Shown piece by piece: positions 16,807-26,208 of a stretch of DNA of 64,000 nt; position 1 is the first letter of the stretch, and each line of letters opens with the position of its first letter. The stretch comes from UBA2421 sp964641895. Its GTDB lineage: Bacteria; Planctomycetota; Phycisphaerae; Tepidisphaerales; Tepidisphaeraceae. Under the pieces are notes generated by a model that did not search any database, had not been told where the DNA came from, and was given only the letters and a program-made list of their open reading frames with translations. Position numbers and translations under genes: made by a program. Location of the stretch: NCBI GenBank assembly GCA_964641895.1, contig CAZXLA010000001.1, positions 22,314 to 86,313 of the forward strand. Direction: 5' to 3'.

Positions 16807-17901
16807 TTACAGGTATTTTTTCATCGCCGCAAACCGGTTGTTCAGGTGGGCTTTGAGCGGGCTGAATTTCAGGTCGATCGTGCCGGCGCGTTCGGCCAGG
16901 CGGATGAACAATTTTACTTCGTTCGTCCAGTCGGCCAGGTCAATAAACTCCGGGCCGAGTTTTTTCTTCTCGCGATCCATATTGTGGTAATTCCCCAGCG
17001 GCACGCACGTGGCGGAGGCGCAGTAGCGGTGGCTGTCGAAAACCGTGCCTTCGCATGCCCCGCCGGGCATGAGGCATCGCTGGAACTTAAACGTGTTGTC
17101 TTCCTTCGCCAGTTCGTCGCATTGCTGATTCATCCAGTAAGTGAACGCCGAGTTAAAGATGCTCAAGCGGTCGCCGACACGCAGAATCACCCCGTTGCCC
17201 TGCTGCGCGTATGGCTGAACGGCCGAACACTCGACGCTGATGAGCCGGTCGGTCTTGCGGATGAGCGTTCCGTCTTTCACCGCGCCGATTGCGCCGATAA
17301 ATCCTTCTTCTTCGGCGCGGGTGATCAGCGCCGCCACCGGTGCCTTGAGGCGCTTGCCACGAAGCTCGTCGAACGCCGCGAGAATCGCGGCAACGCCGGC
17401 GAGATCGTCGCATACCCGCGAATAAAACTTGCCGGATTTCGTGCGCCCCACACCCTGATCGAACGTGCCCGGCGAACCCGCCGTTACGGGTGACTTTACC
17501 GTCACTTCAACTTCCGCCGGGTAATCAGCCCGGTCGCTGGTTTGCGTGACGCGTTTGATGACGCCGCGGACTTCACGCTTGCGCTCAAAGAAAAGAACCT
17601 TCTCGCCGAGCACGTATTCGCTCAGCACGCCGCCGTGAAAGCGGGCGAGGAGCGTGGTTGTGTCGAGCATCTTGGTCGCGACCATGCCGGGATGATCGCT
17701 GTGCGCGACGAACACCAACCGCGGCTTGGTCGATTTTGGACCAAGCTCAATCAACCGATTGCCGTATTTGTCGGAGGTAATGCGGAGCCGGCGTTTTTTG
17801 GCAAACGCATCGATCCAAGCCAACACACGATGTTCGACGAACGGCGCGGTGGGGATGGAGCAAAGTTCGGTGAGGATGTCGAGTGCTTGGTCGTTCATCA
17901 T
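16807..17901 (-). CDS. M42-like (glutamyl/leucyl) zinc aminopeptidase
   Basis: The 364-residue product has the co-catalytic metallopeptidase motifs 'VFVAHSDHPGM', 'RVCDDLAGVAAI' and 'ALITRAEEEGFIGAIG', in the order His-Asp, Asp, Glu-Glu expected for M42/M18/M20 peptidases. A beta-barrel-like insert lies between the first two motifs, as in tetrahedral M42 aminopeptidases. It is cytosolic, with no signal. The gene follows the membrane protein gene by 39 bp on the same strand. Confidence 0.8.
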   Translation of the reverse strand: MMNDQALDILTELCSIPTAPFVEHRVLAWIDAFAKKRRLRITSDKYGNRLIELGPKSTKPRLVFVAHSDHPGMVATKMLDTTTLLARFHGGVLSEYVLGEKVLFFERKREVRGVIKRVTQTSDRADYPAEVEVTVKSPVTAGSPGTFDQGVGRTKSGKFYSRVCDDLAGVAAILAAFDELRGKRLKAPVAALITRAEEEGFIGAIGAVKDGTLIRKTDRLISVECSAVQPYAQQGNGVILRVGDRLSIFNSAFTYWMNQQCDELAKEDNTFKFQRCLMPGGACEGTVFDSHRYCASATCVPLGNYHNMDREKKKLGPEFIDLADWTNEVKLFIRLAERAGTIDLKFSPLKAHLNNRFAAMKKYL

Positions 17902-17940
17902 TGTTAGGCAAATAATGCGTTGCGCCGTTCCGCCGCCTCC

Positions 17941-19641
17941 CTAACCCTCCCTTGGCGCACCGAGCGAGGCGATCACTGTCTGCTTGACTCCCATCGCGCC
18001 TTTGTAGTCCCATGTATACGCGATCGATGCGAGAATGAGTTCTCCCAGCACCGACCAGAGGCGCAGCAGCAATCCTAATCCCACCAGTACGCCGGTTCGC
18101 GCCACATCATCATTGAACGGTGGGTGGCTGCGGACCGATTCGGGCAGCATCACGCTCATCGCCCCGACGAAGATGATTTCGCGGACGCCGATTCCGCCCG
18201 GCGCCCAGAACGCCAGGAAACCCGCGCACCAAGCCAGGCTATACGCGCCGGCGATCATCCAGAGCCAGTCAATCTTCAGCCCCAGCGGCTTCTCGGCGAT
18301 AAAGTACACCGCCAGGCTTTGCCACAGCAGCCCAATCATCGTCCACACCAGCACCACCAGCAGATTCTTGCCGCGCAGGCGTTTGACAATCGGCGGCTTC
18401 TTCAGCTTGTTTAGAACGTAATTGACGATCGTATAGAACACCCGCGGGTGAAGGATCAGCGCCAGCAGCGGCACGATGCCGATCGCGATATAGAACCACA
18501 CTTTGGCTTCCCCGGCGATCTTGGCTCCGTAATAGAGCCACGCGGCGCCGGCCACGAGCACGTTGGCCATGAGGAAGATGCACAGTTCAAGAATTTGCGT
18601 GGTTGAGCAGATGCTGCCGCTCACGCCGTACGGTTTCACCAACATCACCCGGCCGATCACCTGCCAGATTGCGCCGGGTAGATACCGCGCCAGTTCGCTG
18701 GTCGACCAGATCCGCACCGAAGCGCCATACGGCAGCGTATGCCCGAACGATTTAAGAATTTTCCGCCACACCAACGCACGAAACACCAGCAGAAATACAG
18801 CAAACATCCCCGCGGCGGCGATGAAGCGGAGCATGCTCATCTGCTTCAGTTGCACCTGGGTCACGTCCCACCGTTCCTGCAGTGGGCCGACCATTTTCAC
18901 TACAATGAATAGCGTGATGCCGACCGTGAGCATTCGCCCGAGCCACGGCTGCAGGATCTTCCACAGGCGCGCCGGCAGCGTGGCATACTCTTTGTGGAAT
19001 TCGAGGATTTCTTCGTTCTCAACAACCGTGGATTGGCCGTCTTCATCCGCCACGCGCTTGCGGCGGGCAGGGAGAAGGTTGATTCCCTTGGCGCGCAGCC
19101 ACGGGCGAATTTTGCGGCGAATCCACGGAATGCGGCGAATGATCCAGTTGGCGATCGCCACGGCGGCCTTAAACACCAGCCACGTGACGGGGAACGATAA
19201 AATCCCGAACGCCACGATGCCCGCGAACGCGACGGGCAGGTATTGGTCGAATGTTTCGCGATACTGGTCGAAGGTTTCCTTTTTCCAATAGTGCAGCGCC
19301 ACCAGCGCCAGCGCAATCGTCAGCAAGACCGAGAACAGCGCACAGACGAACGTAAAAGGTCCCGGCCCCGGCCGCAGCCCTCGGCCACTCATCATTCGGC
19401 TGGTGAGACGCCGCTTTCCGGGAAACGTGACCAGTGCAAAACCGATGAGAAAAACCGGAATGCCTCCCGGCCCGGGAACCGTCACCCCGAGCACGGGCGA
19501 AGCGAGAATCAGCACCCATCCGATCACGTTCTTAAAAATGAACCAGAACGTATCGGCGAAGATCCCGCGGGTTTCGATCGCGGCCTTCTTCTGGCTCATC
19601 GGCTTGCTGGGTGGGGTTGGCGGGACGGTGTCTGTCATCAA
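17941..19641 (-). CDS. PGPGW-domain plus LPG-synthase-TM (UPF0104) membrane protein
   Basis: Two parts are visible. Residues about 25-95 match the PGPGW transmembrane family ('GVTVPGPGGIPVFLIGFAL', 'FPGKRRLT'). Residues about 230-555 form a multi-helix region of the lysylphosphatidylglycerol synthetase membrane/AglD type ('SELARYLPGAIWQVIGR', 'WCAGFLAFWAPGGIGVREII'). Such domains are lipid flippases or glycolipid-related. A charged cytoplasmic linker (RRKIRPWLRAKG) separates them. No aminoacyl-transferase domain is present. A duplicated 'TFDQY' pair lies near residue 125. Confidence 0.75.
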   Translation of the reverse strand: MMTDTVPPTPPSKPMSQKKAAIETRGIFADTFWFIFKNVIGWVLILASPVLGVTVPGPGGIPVFLIGFALVTFPGKRRLTSRMMSGRGLRPGPGPFTFVCALFSVLLTIALALVALHYWKKETFDQYRETFDQYLPVAFAGIVAFGILSFPVTWLVFKAAVAIANWIIRRIPWIRRKIRPWLRAKGINLLPARRKRVADEDGQSTVVENEEILEFHKEYATLPARLWKILQPWLGRMLTVGITLFIVVKMVGPLQERWDVTQVQLKQMSMLRFIAAAGMFAVFLLVFRALVWRKILKSFGHTLPYGASVRIWSTSELARYLPGAIWQVIGRVMLVKPYGVSGSICSTTQILELCIFLMANVLVAGAAWLYYGAKIAGEAKVWFYIAIGIVPLLALILHPRVFYTIVNYVLNKLKKPPIVKRLRGKNLLVVLVWTMIGLLWQSLAVYFIAEKPLGLKIDWLWMIAGAYSLAWCAGFLAFWAPGGIGVREIIFVGAMSVMLPESVRSHPPFNDDVARTGVLVGLGLLLRLWSVLGELILASIAYTWDYKGAMGVKQTVIASLGAPREG

Positions 19642-19728
19642 AGTTAAGGTCGAGGGATTCTAGCCATCGCCGCGCGGTTCGGTAGCCCGCGCTCTTGGCC
19701 GGGCGTTGTGACGCGGTACACTTCTGCA

Positions 19729-20292
19729 ATGAAGCTTGACATCGAGCGCGTTTTAATCTCCCAGCATCAGATTGCCCGCCGGGTGAAGGAACTGGCCGAT
19801 GAGATCGTCCGCGACCATTCCCCGCCGGTTTTGGGGGCCGATGCCGAGATCACCATCGTCCCGATTCTCACCGGCGCGCTCGTATTTTGCAGCGACCTGA
19901 TCCGCCAGATTCCAATGCAGATGCAGATCGGGCTGCTTACCGTCAGCAGTTATCCCGGCGCCAGCATTCGCACGCAGGGGTCGCAGGTGATCAGCAAACA
20001 GTTCGGCGACTTAACCGGCCGGCACGTGCTGATTTTAGATGACATTCTCGACTCCGGCGGAACGCTGCGAACGGTAATTCCGGTGCTCAAGGAGTCGGGC
20101 GCGGCCAGCGTGAAGACCTGCGTGCTGCTGCGGAAGGATCGCCCGATCGCCCGCGAAACGCCGGCGGACTATGTGGGTTTTGACATTCCTGACGAGTTTG
20201 TGGTGGGCTACGGGCTGGACTACAACAATTATTACCGAAACTTGCCCGATATTGTTACGCTTAAGTCGCACGTAATCGGAAAATCATCATGA
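19729..20292 (+). CDS. hpt: Hypoxanthine phosphoribosyltransferase
   Basis: The 187-residue product has the PRPP-binding motif 'VLILDDILDSGGTL', the N-terminal 'VPILTGALVFCSDL' and the C-terminal purine-binding region 'VGFDIPDEFVVGYGLDYNNYYRNLP'. It salvages hypoxanthine and guanine to IMP and GMP. The ATG at MKLDIERV is preferred to a slightly longer frame. The stop overlaps the next start (ATGA), so the two genes are translationally coupled. Confidence 0.92.
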   Translation: MKLDIERVLISQHQIARRVKELADEIVRDHSPPVLGADAEITIVPILTGALVFCSDLIRQIPMQMQIGLLTVSSYPGASIRTQGSQVISKQFGDLTGRHVLILDDILDSGGTLRTVIPVLKESGAASVKTCVLLRKDRPIARETPADYVGFDIPDEFVVGYGLDYNNYYRNLPDIVTLKSHVIGKSS

Positions 20293-20906
20293 GCATGCGA
20301 CTGCACGAAGAGCCTCCCGAACGCGCCAGTGATTGCGCGCACGCCACCAGCGCCGCCGTGGCCCGGCCGTGGGGCAGTTCGGTACTGGCGGCGCTGCTGG
20401 CACGGCACGCGCTGCGCGACGGCGAGATTATTCACATGGCGATCAAGCCTTCGCTGTGGTACGTCGTGCTTTCCAGCCTGCGTTTCATCGCCGCCACGCT
20501 CATCTGCACCATTGCCGTCGCCATTGTTGATTCCAAGCTCGATGAGCATCACTTTTACTACTGGGAGGCCGCCGCGTTCATTGCGTGCGGACGGCTGACG
20601 TGGGCGGCGCTGAATTGGATGGGCAGGCTTTATGTGCTGACCGATCAGCGCATTATTCGAATTCAGGGCGTGTTTCAGGTGGACGTGTTCGATTGTACGC
20701 TGCGCAAAGTGGCGCGTGTGGATATCGTTCGTTGTACGCGAGAGCGCATTTTTCGGCTGGGCACGATGCACATTTCGCCGTTGGATCAATCGATGCACCC
20801 GGCGCAGTGGCAGATGGTCGCCAAGCCGAATGAAGTGCAGGCGAGGATTGTCGATGCGATTGAGCGAAACCGAAGCACGGGCGGGACGATGTTCGCGGCG
20901 GCATGA
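20289..20906 (+). CDS. Membrane protein with bacterial PH domain (bPH2/YdbT-like)
   Basis: Two hydrophobic segments (about residues 58-78 and 90-110) are followed by a PH-like domain with the typical 'LYVLTDQRIIRIQGVFQVDVFDC' entry, split over two strands. The function of this family is not established. Translation is coupled to hpt by a four-base overlap. Confidence 0.75.
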   Translation: MSMRLHEEPPERASDCAHATSAAVARPWGSSVLAALLARHALRDGEIIHMAIKPSLWYVVLSSLRFIAATLICTIAVAIVDSKLDEHHFYYWEAAAFIACGRLTWAALNWMGRLYVLTDQRIIRIQGVFQVDVFDCTLRKVARVDIVRCTRERIFRLGTMHISPLDQSMHPAQWQMVAKPNEVQARIVDAIERNRSTGGTMFAAA

Positions 20907-20912
20907 TTGGGT

Positions 20913-21110
20913 TGGCCGCGGATGAACGCAGATGAATGCAGATGAAGACGGAGAAGCAGACGAAGACAGTTAAGTTGAGCTTGTCTTTCCGAACGGTACT
21001 TCGGCGTTTGTCATCCCGAACGATACTCTGGAGAGACCTACCTGTCGTAATGCGAGACTTCACCAAGTCGGTGTTCATCCGCGTTCATCCGCGTTCATCT
21101 GAGGCTATCC
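20913..21110. repeat. Inverted decamer repeat between convergent genes
   Basis: The left arm (GATGAACGCA units, 20917-20945) and the right arm (TTCATCCGCG units, 21070-21110) are in inverse orientation. The roughly 125 bp between them contain two CCGAACGRTA blocks ('tttccgaacggta', 'atcccgaacgata'), which look like another dispersed module. No gene is seen in the gap. Confidence 0.75.
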
Positions 21111-22355
21111 CACCTTTCTCCCGGCGATCCATGTTGCCAACGGTAACGTCGAATCGTCTTCCAGCACCGCCGCCAGAGGATCGACGTCGCCCACGAAGCT
21201 GAACGCGGTGAAATCGGCAAGTTTGCCCGGGGTGATCGAGCCGATTCGCCCGTCCCACTGCAACGCGCGGGCGGCATTGATCGTAACGAGCGACCAGAGC
21301 AGTTCGGAATCGACAGCATGGCCGTGGCGACGCCACAGCAGGCGCAGGTCGTCAACGAGATTGAGATTGGGCGAACTGGCGCAGCTATCGGTACCGATGG
21401 CGACATTCGTCCCGCGGGCTAGCATCTCGCGCCAACGGTGGGGCTTGTGGTCGAAGTAGGCGTGCGTACGCGGGCAATAGACAACGCTGGCCTGCCCGGC
21501 GGCGAGCATGGAAAGGTGATCGTCGGCGGCGTAATTCACGTGCGCCAGAATCGTGGGGACATCCAGCAGGCCGATGGCTCGCGCGAAGGCGATGGGTGGC
21601 CCGTCGAAAGTCTGCACGTCGTCGGCCCAAGTGCCCAGGCTGTTCCAGAGATCGCGGAACAGGCCTTGTTGCGATCGAAGAAACGTCTCCTCATCCGGCG
21701 TTTCGGCAAGGTGCGTGGCGAGCGGAATCTGCTTCTGCTTGGCCAGCCGAACACACTCGTCGTAGCCCTGCAGATCAACGGTGTAAGGCGCGTGCGGCGA
21801 GAGGCCGATACGCAGATGATCGCTGGCCATTTCGCCGTCGATCGCTGACGTAAGGGATTTATCAAAGCGATCGCGCGCTTTCGCAAGGCCCAGCGCTTCG
21901 CCGAAGCTCACCACGCGCAGCGGGCCGTGGCGCAGCAGCGGGCGCGTGATGTCCGGCTGTGCCGAGATATCGCCCACCGCCGTCACGCCGTAGCGAAGGC
22001 ATTGCTGCACGCCCACCTCAACGGCGGCGGCGACGCGCTGGGGGTATTCGGGGGTTAACCGGCCGGTGCGTTGCGGCAGGGAGCGAATCCAATCCCCGAA
22101 CGAATTGCCGCCGGGGCTGTCAGACGAATCGCACCCGCTCAGCTCAAGATGAACGTGCGCGTTGATCAGCCCCGGCAGCAATAACACGTGCCCGAGATGA
22201 AGCTCTTCATGCGGCGGCAGCGATCGGCGGATTTCAGAAATCGGGCCGACGGCGATAATCCGGCCGGCGGCGCAAAAGACACCAGCATCGCGGATGATCG
22301 GTCGATCCATAGGCGCTACGGCGGCAGCGCTGATGAGGATCGGCCGATCGTTCAT
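21105..22355 (-). CDS. Amidohydrolase (aminodeoxyfutalosine/chlorohydrolase-type deaminase)
   Basis: The 416-residue TIM-barrel amidohydrolase has the metal ligands in 'LPGLINAHVHLELSG', 'GLSPHAPYTVD', 'LATHLAETPDEE', 'ILAHVNY' and 'AIGTDSCASSPNLNLVDDLR', and the small beta-domain end 'GSITPGKLADFTAF'. Members with this pattern deaminate purines or aminodeoxyfutalosine (MqnX of the futalosine menaquinone route) or hydrolyse triazines. The substrate cannot be fixed from sequence alone. It starts four bases after the stop of the upstream gene. Confidence 0.8.
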   Translation of the reverse strand: MNDRPILISAAAVAPMDRPIIRDAGVFCAAGRIIAVGPISEIRRSLPPHEELHLGHVLLLPGLINAHVHLELSGCDSSDSPGGNSFGDWIRSLPQRTGRLTPEYPQRVAAAVEVGVQQCLRYGVTAVGDISAQPDITRPLLRHGPLRVVSFGEALGLAKARDRFDKSLTSAIDGEMASDHLRIGLSPHAPYTVDLQGYDECVRLAKQKQIPLATHLAETPDEETFLRSQQGLFRDLWNSLGTWADDVQTFDGPPIAFARAIGLLDVPTILAHVNYAADDHLSMLAAGQASVVYCPRTHAYFDHKPHRWREMLARGTNVAIGTDSCASSPNLNLVDDLRLLWRRHGHAVDSELLWSLVTINAARALQWDGRIGSITPGKLADFTAFSFVGDVDPLAAVLEDDSTLPLATWIAGRKVG

Positions 22356-22359
22356 GCCT

Positions 22360-22998
22360 TCACGTCTCCGCGGCTTCCTGTTTGAGCAGGTCGATTACTT
22401 GCCTTGCCCGCGCCACGCGGCGGCGGGCCATTTCTCGCAACGGGCCGAAGTGGAAGCCGTCCTTCAACCGGGCCTCAAAATAACCGTAAGCGTCGCGTTT
22501 GTCCGCTGCGTCGATCATTTGATCGGTTCCCTGCCCTTTCGCCGCCAGCACGATCGCCTGCGACAAAATGCCGTTGACGCCGAAATCTTCCAGGTTGATC
22601 ACATCGGCCAGCAGCTTGGCATCTTCGCTCGACGGCTTGCGCTGCGGCACTTCGCCCAGCAAGGCGACGGCGGCATCCAACGCGGCTTCTTCCATGTGAT
22701 CGGCCAGCTCGCTCACCAGTTCTTCCGCCGCCTGCTCGGCGCGTTCACGCAGGTTGAGCTGCCCGAACTTACCGACCGAGACGGCGGAAATGCGTTTCAT
22801 GGGCAGGAAGATCGCATGGCAGCCAATTTCCAGCGCCGCCGGATTTGCCGGTGTAACCAGATGCTGACCGACCCATTTCTGCACGTGCTTCCAAAGCCGC
22901 CGCGCATCAACCAGCAACCGCGGCCCGGCCACGCCATGCTCATCAGGTGATGAAAGAAGCTGCTCGATCCGTTTTCGGATCTTTACATCCAGCACCAT
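22360..22998 (-). CDS. Uncharacterised protein
   Basis: I do not recognise the family. The product (212 residues from MVLDVKIRKRIEQLL) is soluble, with an acidic helical middle ('LRERAEQAAEELVSELADHMEEAALDAA' region) and a basic C-terminus ('REMARRRVARARQVIDLLKQ'). The start is chosen because GAGGCGAG lies just upstream; a longer frame to 23082 lacks such a site. It is probably co-transcribed with the amidohydrolase 4 bp downstream. Confidence 0.6.
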   Translation of the reverse strand: MVLDVKIRKRIEQLLSSPDEHGVAGPRLLVDARRLWKHVQKWVGQHLVTPANPAALEIGCHAIFLPMKRISAVSVGKFGQLNLRERAEQAAEELVSELADHMEEAALDAAVALLGEVPQRKPSSEDAKLLADVINLEDFGVNGILSQAIVLAAKGQGTDQMIDAADKRDAYGYFEARLKDGFHFGPLREMARRRVARARQVIDLLKQEAAET

Positions 22999-23145
22999 TT
23001 TTCTCGCCTCGAGTGAATGCCCTGAGAGTTTGATTATACCGACGCGTGGTGAAGTCATGTCTACAAATTGAGTATGAATCACTTTTCTCTTTGCGGCTTG
23101 TAGTTAAGATCAAAACATAAGGATTCTGACGTGAAGGAAAATCAT

Positions 23146-24321
23146 ATGTTGCGACTGTGCGTTTTAGTGTCGGCGGCGGCCTTTACCTCATCGGTATGGG
23201 CGGAAAATCCTTCCACCCAACCCGCGACTCAGCCCGCCGCCGAGCCGATTCCGACGCAGCGCGAGGCGGGAATATTGTCTGACATCCGGCAGTTAACTTT
23301 TGGCGATCAGTTCGATCGTGCGGGCGAGGCGTACTTTTCGCCGGATATGACGCAGATCATTTTTCAGGGCGTGCCGAAGGGGGAGAAGCAGTATCAGATG
23401 TACATAATGCGGATCGCCGACAGGAGCTTTCAGCAGACGAACCTGCTTCGACCGGAGCAGATCAGCGCCGAGCCCTCGCGCAACACCTGCGGCTGGTTCG
23501 CGCCGGTCGGGAAGACAATTCTGTTTGCGTCCACCGCCGGGAAGGAGGTCGCCGATGAGCCGACTGCGGGGTATCAGCGAGAAGGCCGCGATTATCGATG
23601 GTCTTACCCCTCCGGCATGGAGCTTTGGAAGCTGACGTACGATCTTCACGATAGTTCGCCGGTGACAACCGCACCGGTGTTGGACCCGAATTCGAATCAG
23701 GTTGCGTCGACACCCGCCGCGTTTAATCCAGAGTTGGTCACACGGCGCACAGCCCTCACCGACAACACCGCCTACGACGCCGAAGGCAGTTTTTCGCCCG
23801 ACGGCAAGCACATCATCTTCACCAGCAACCGCACCGGCGACCTTGAGCTTTATGCCATGAAAGCCGACGGCACCGGTGTTGTGCAATTGACCAAAACCCC
23901 CGGCTACGACGGCGGGCCATTCTTTTCGCCGGATGGCAAACGCATCTGCTACCGCTCTGATCGCAAGAGCAACAACCTGCTGCAGGTGTTCACCAGCGAT
24001 GTGGTTTATAACGAACAGGGAAACATCACCGGTCTTACAAACGAGAAGCAACTAACCGACGACCCGAACGTAAACTGGGGCCCGTTCTGGCACCCCAACG
24101 GCGGGTGGATCGCCTGGTCAACCAGCAAGCACGGCCATGCCAATTATGAAGTTTATCTGATGCGCGACGACGGAACGGAGAAAACCCGTGTCACCTACGC
24201 CGCCGGCGCGGATGTGCTGCCGGCGTTTTCGCCGGACGGCAAATACATGATCTGGTCGAGCAAGCGAACGAGCGACAACACCACGCAGGTGTTTGTCGGC
24301 AAATTCAAGTTGCCGGAGTGA
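23146..24321 (+). CDS. Exported TolB-like beta-propeller protein
   Basis: A signal peptide (MLRLCVLVSAAAFTSSVWA) is followed by a Pro/Thr/Gln-rich linker and several PD40/WD40-like blades with 'FSPDGKHIIFTSNRTGD', 'FSPDGKRICYRSDRKSNN' and 'FSPDGKYMIWSSKR'. It resembles TolB and the propeller part of DPP-IV-like proteins but has no hydrolase domain. An alternative GTG lies five codons upstream; the ATG with AAGGA upstream is preferred. Confidence 0.82.
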   Translation: MLRLCVLVSAAAFTSSVWAENPSTQPATQPAAEPIPTQREAGILSDIRQLTFGDQFDRAGEAYFSPDMTQIIFQGVPKGEKQYQMYIMRIADRSFQQTNLLRPEQISAEPSRNTCGWFAPVGKTILFASTAGKEVADEPTAGYQREGRDYRWSYPSGMELWKLTYDLHDSSPVTTAPVLDPNSNQVASTPAAFNPELVTRRTALTDNTAYDAEGSFSPDGKHIIFTSNRTGDLELYAMKADGTGVVQLTKTPGYDGGPFFSPDGKRICYRSDRKSNNLLQVFTSDVVYNEQGNITGLTNEKQLTDDPNVNWGPFWHPNGGWIAWSTSKHGHANYEVYLMRDDGTEKTRVTYAAGADVLPAFSPDGKYMIWSSKRTSDNTTQVFVGKFKLPE

Positions 24322-24393
24322 TCAATGCTCGTACGATGCGGAGGCGGCCTATCCTGCTTCACGCGCGAACGCGCCGTGTTATGATCCGTCACG

Positions 24394-25368
24394 ATGATTC
24401 TCGCCGGCATTGATGAAGCAGGATACGGCCCGCTGCTGGGCCCGCTGGTGGTTGGATGCTGCGCGATGTCGGTGGGAGACGATGCACCGGTCGACGGCGA
24501 TTCGTGGCCTGATCTGTGGCGGTCGCTTCGCCGCATCGCCTCGCGTACGCGGAAAGCGCGCAAGCTGCACATCAACGACAGCAAGCTGGTTTATTCGCCG
24601 TCGGTGGGGTTGAAGGGGCTTGAGCATTCCATGTTGTGCCTGCTGTCGTGCCGGTTCGGGGCGATTGGCTGTCTCAACGATCTGCTCCGGCACGTCTCGC
24701 CGGAAACGCTTCATCACATCGCCGACCACCCGTGGTACATTCCCGCGGCGGATGAGAAGTTTCCGATCGAGCTTGAGGCGCCTGCGGTCGGCATCATGAC
24801 CAACGCGCTCAAAGTCGAACTGCAGCAGGCCCGCTGCCGAGTTGAGCACTTGGCGGCGAACGTGATGCTGGAAGGGCGGTACAACGCCATGGTCGGTCAG
24901 ACCCGCAACAAGGGCAGCGTGCTGTTTTCCCTGTCGGCGGGGCACATCGATACGCTGCTTCGCCAATTCGCCAACAAGGGGCTAATTATCGTCTGCGATC
25001 GCCAAGGCGGCCGCGAGCACTACGGCCGGCTGCTGCAACTCATGTTCGAAGACTGGCAGTTGGAGATCCTTAAAGAGCAGGAAGACTGCAGCGATTATCG
25101 CCTGGTTCACCCCGACGGCCGCTCGGCCCGCATCCTGTTCGCCACCAAGTCCGAATCCACCTCCATGCCCACCGCCGTCGCCAGCATGCTTTGCAAATAC
25201 CTGCGTGAAGCCATGATGCACCGCTTCAACGCCTTCTGGCGCATGCACCTGCCCGATCTGGTTCCCACCGCAGGCTATTACACCGACGGGCTGCGGTTTA
25301 TGAAGGACATCGACGCCAAGCGAACCGCAATGGGCATTGATGAAGCGCGGCTGGTGCGATCGCGATGA
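24394..25368 (+). CDS. Divergent RNase HII-like protein
   Basis: The N-terminus 'ILAGIDEAGYGPLLGPLVV' matches the RNase HII active-site start ('GIDEAGRGPLAGP'), with Asp7 and Glu8 in place but Tyr for the Arg of the GRG motif. 'INDSKLVY' corresponds to 'DSK'. A later 'IIVCDRQGGREHYG' and 'KSESTSMPTAVASMLCKYLRE' resemble the third acidic site and the 'SIAAASILAKV' helix. At 324 residues it is over 100 longer than RNase HII. It may cleave RNA-DNA hybrids with changed specificity, or be inactive. It overlaps the next frame's open region by 4 bp. Confidence 0.65.
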   Translation: MILAGIDEAGYGPLLGPLVVGCCAMSVGDDAPVDGDSWPDLWRSLRRIASRTRKARKLHINDSKLVYSPSVGLKGLEHSMLCLLSCRFGAIGCLNDLLRHVSPETLHHIADHPWYIPAADEKFPIELEAPAVGIMTNALKVELQQARCRVEHLAANVMLEGRYNAMVGQTRNKGSVLFSLSAGHIDTLLRQFANKGLIIVCDRQGGREHYGRLLQLMFEDWQLEILKEQEDCSDYRLVHPDGRSARILFATKSESTSMPTAVASMLCKYLREAMMHRFNAFWRMHLPDLVPTAGYYTDGLRFMKDIDAKRTAMGIDEARLVRSR

Positions 25369-25433
25369 TTATGTTGTCCCCGCTCCGCCGATTGGCTACG
25401 TTATGCAATGACAGACTTTGCGAAAGGCGACGA

Positions 25434-25763
25434 ATGGCAATCGAGAAATGGTCGGATCAGGTCACCATCGTTCACTTGGGCACCGATCCGCAATTCACCG
25501 ACGATCTTAGCTCGCTGGATAGTTCGCTGCGCGGCGGGCTGACGCACGTGATTCTGGATTTCGCCGGCGTGCAGTTCCTCAACAGTTCCAACCTCAGCCG
25601 GCTGCTTCGCCTGCGCAAGGTGCTGCACGATTCGGGTCATCGGCTGATTCTCTCGGGCATCAGCACTAAGGCGTGGAGTACGTTTCTTGTGACCGGGCTT
25701 GACAAGGTGTTCGAGTACGCCGAAGCCGTTCCAATGGGGCTGGCGATGGTCCAGTTGAAGTGA
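25434..25763 (+). CDS. STAS-domain protein (anti-anti-sigma factor-like)
   Basis: The 109-residue product is a single STAS domain, with 'THVILDFAGVQFLNSSNLSRLLRLRKVL' (in two parts) around the site where SpoIIAA-type antagonists carry the phosphorylated serine. The chosen ATG has AAAGG about seven bases upstream. No anti-sigma kinase lies next to it. Confidence 0.8.
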   Translation: MAIEKWSDQVTIVHLGTDPQFTDDLSSLDSSLRGGLTHVILDFAGVQFLNSSNLSRLLRLRKVLHDSGHRLILSGISTKAWSTFLVTGLDKVFEYAEAVPMGLAMVQLK

Positions 25764-25785
25764 CGCGCGCCGCTGTTTGAATGCG

Positions 25786-25971
25786 TTACGCGCGGAAGAA
25801 CGGAATAAGGTAGCACAGTTCCGTCGCCATCACCGCAACCGCCGCCTTGCTGCGCGTGTTGAACCAGTAAATGGCGGTTAACCCGATCAGCCCGAGCACG
25901 ATCAGGCAGAACGGCTGATTGCTGTACCAGATGGGGAAGTGGTTTTGCAGGAAGTGGGTGATGGTCTTCAT
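25786..25971 (-). CDS. Small single-span membrane protein
   Basis: The 61-residue product (MKTITHFLQNHFPIWY...) has one clear hydrophobic helix 'FCLIVLGLIGLTAIYWF' and a second weaker one at the C-terminus. No family is recognised. An upstream AAAGGAG is too far away (19 bases), so the start or the gene is uncertain. Confidence 0.45.
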   Translation of the reverse strand: MKTITHFLQNHFPIWYSNQPFCLIVLGLIGLTAIYWFNTRSKAAVAVMATELCYLIPFFRA

Positions 25972-26208
25972 AGTCGTTCTCGTTTCTGTTCTCCTTTGAC
26001 TATGACCCCGATTCAATTCAGTGCCCGGGAAAGCCAACAATATGTCGCGGCCCACGCCGTCAGATAAATGTCGAGCGCGCCGGCGGTAACGCGTGCAACG
26101 CGCCGGGGCCGTGCTTGCCGGCGGTTATCGGTCACTGCCTCGAATGTCAAATTTGTTTTTTGTTCTCCGCGATCTCGTCGCCTCGGCTGTGAATCATGCG
26201 TTTGCCGA

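Noticed and set aside
26056..26208. Possible gene or RNA between the small membrane protein and crcB
   Set aside because: The GC-rich palindromic bits are short, frames are brief and no RNA family was recognised.
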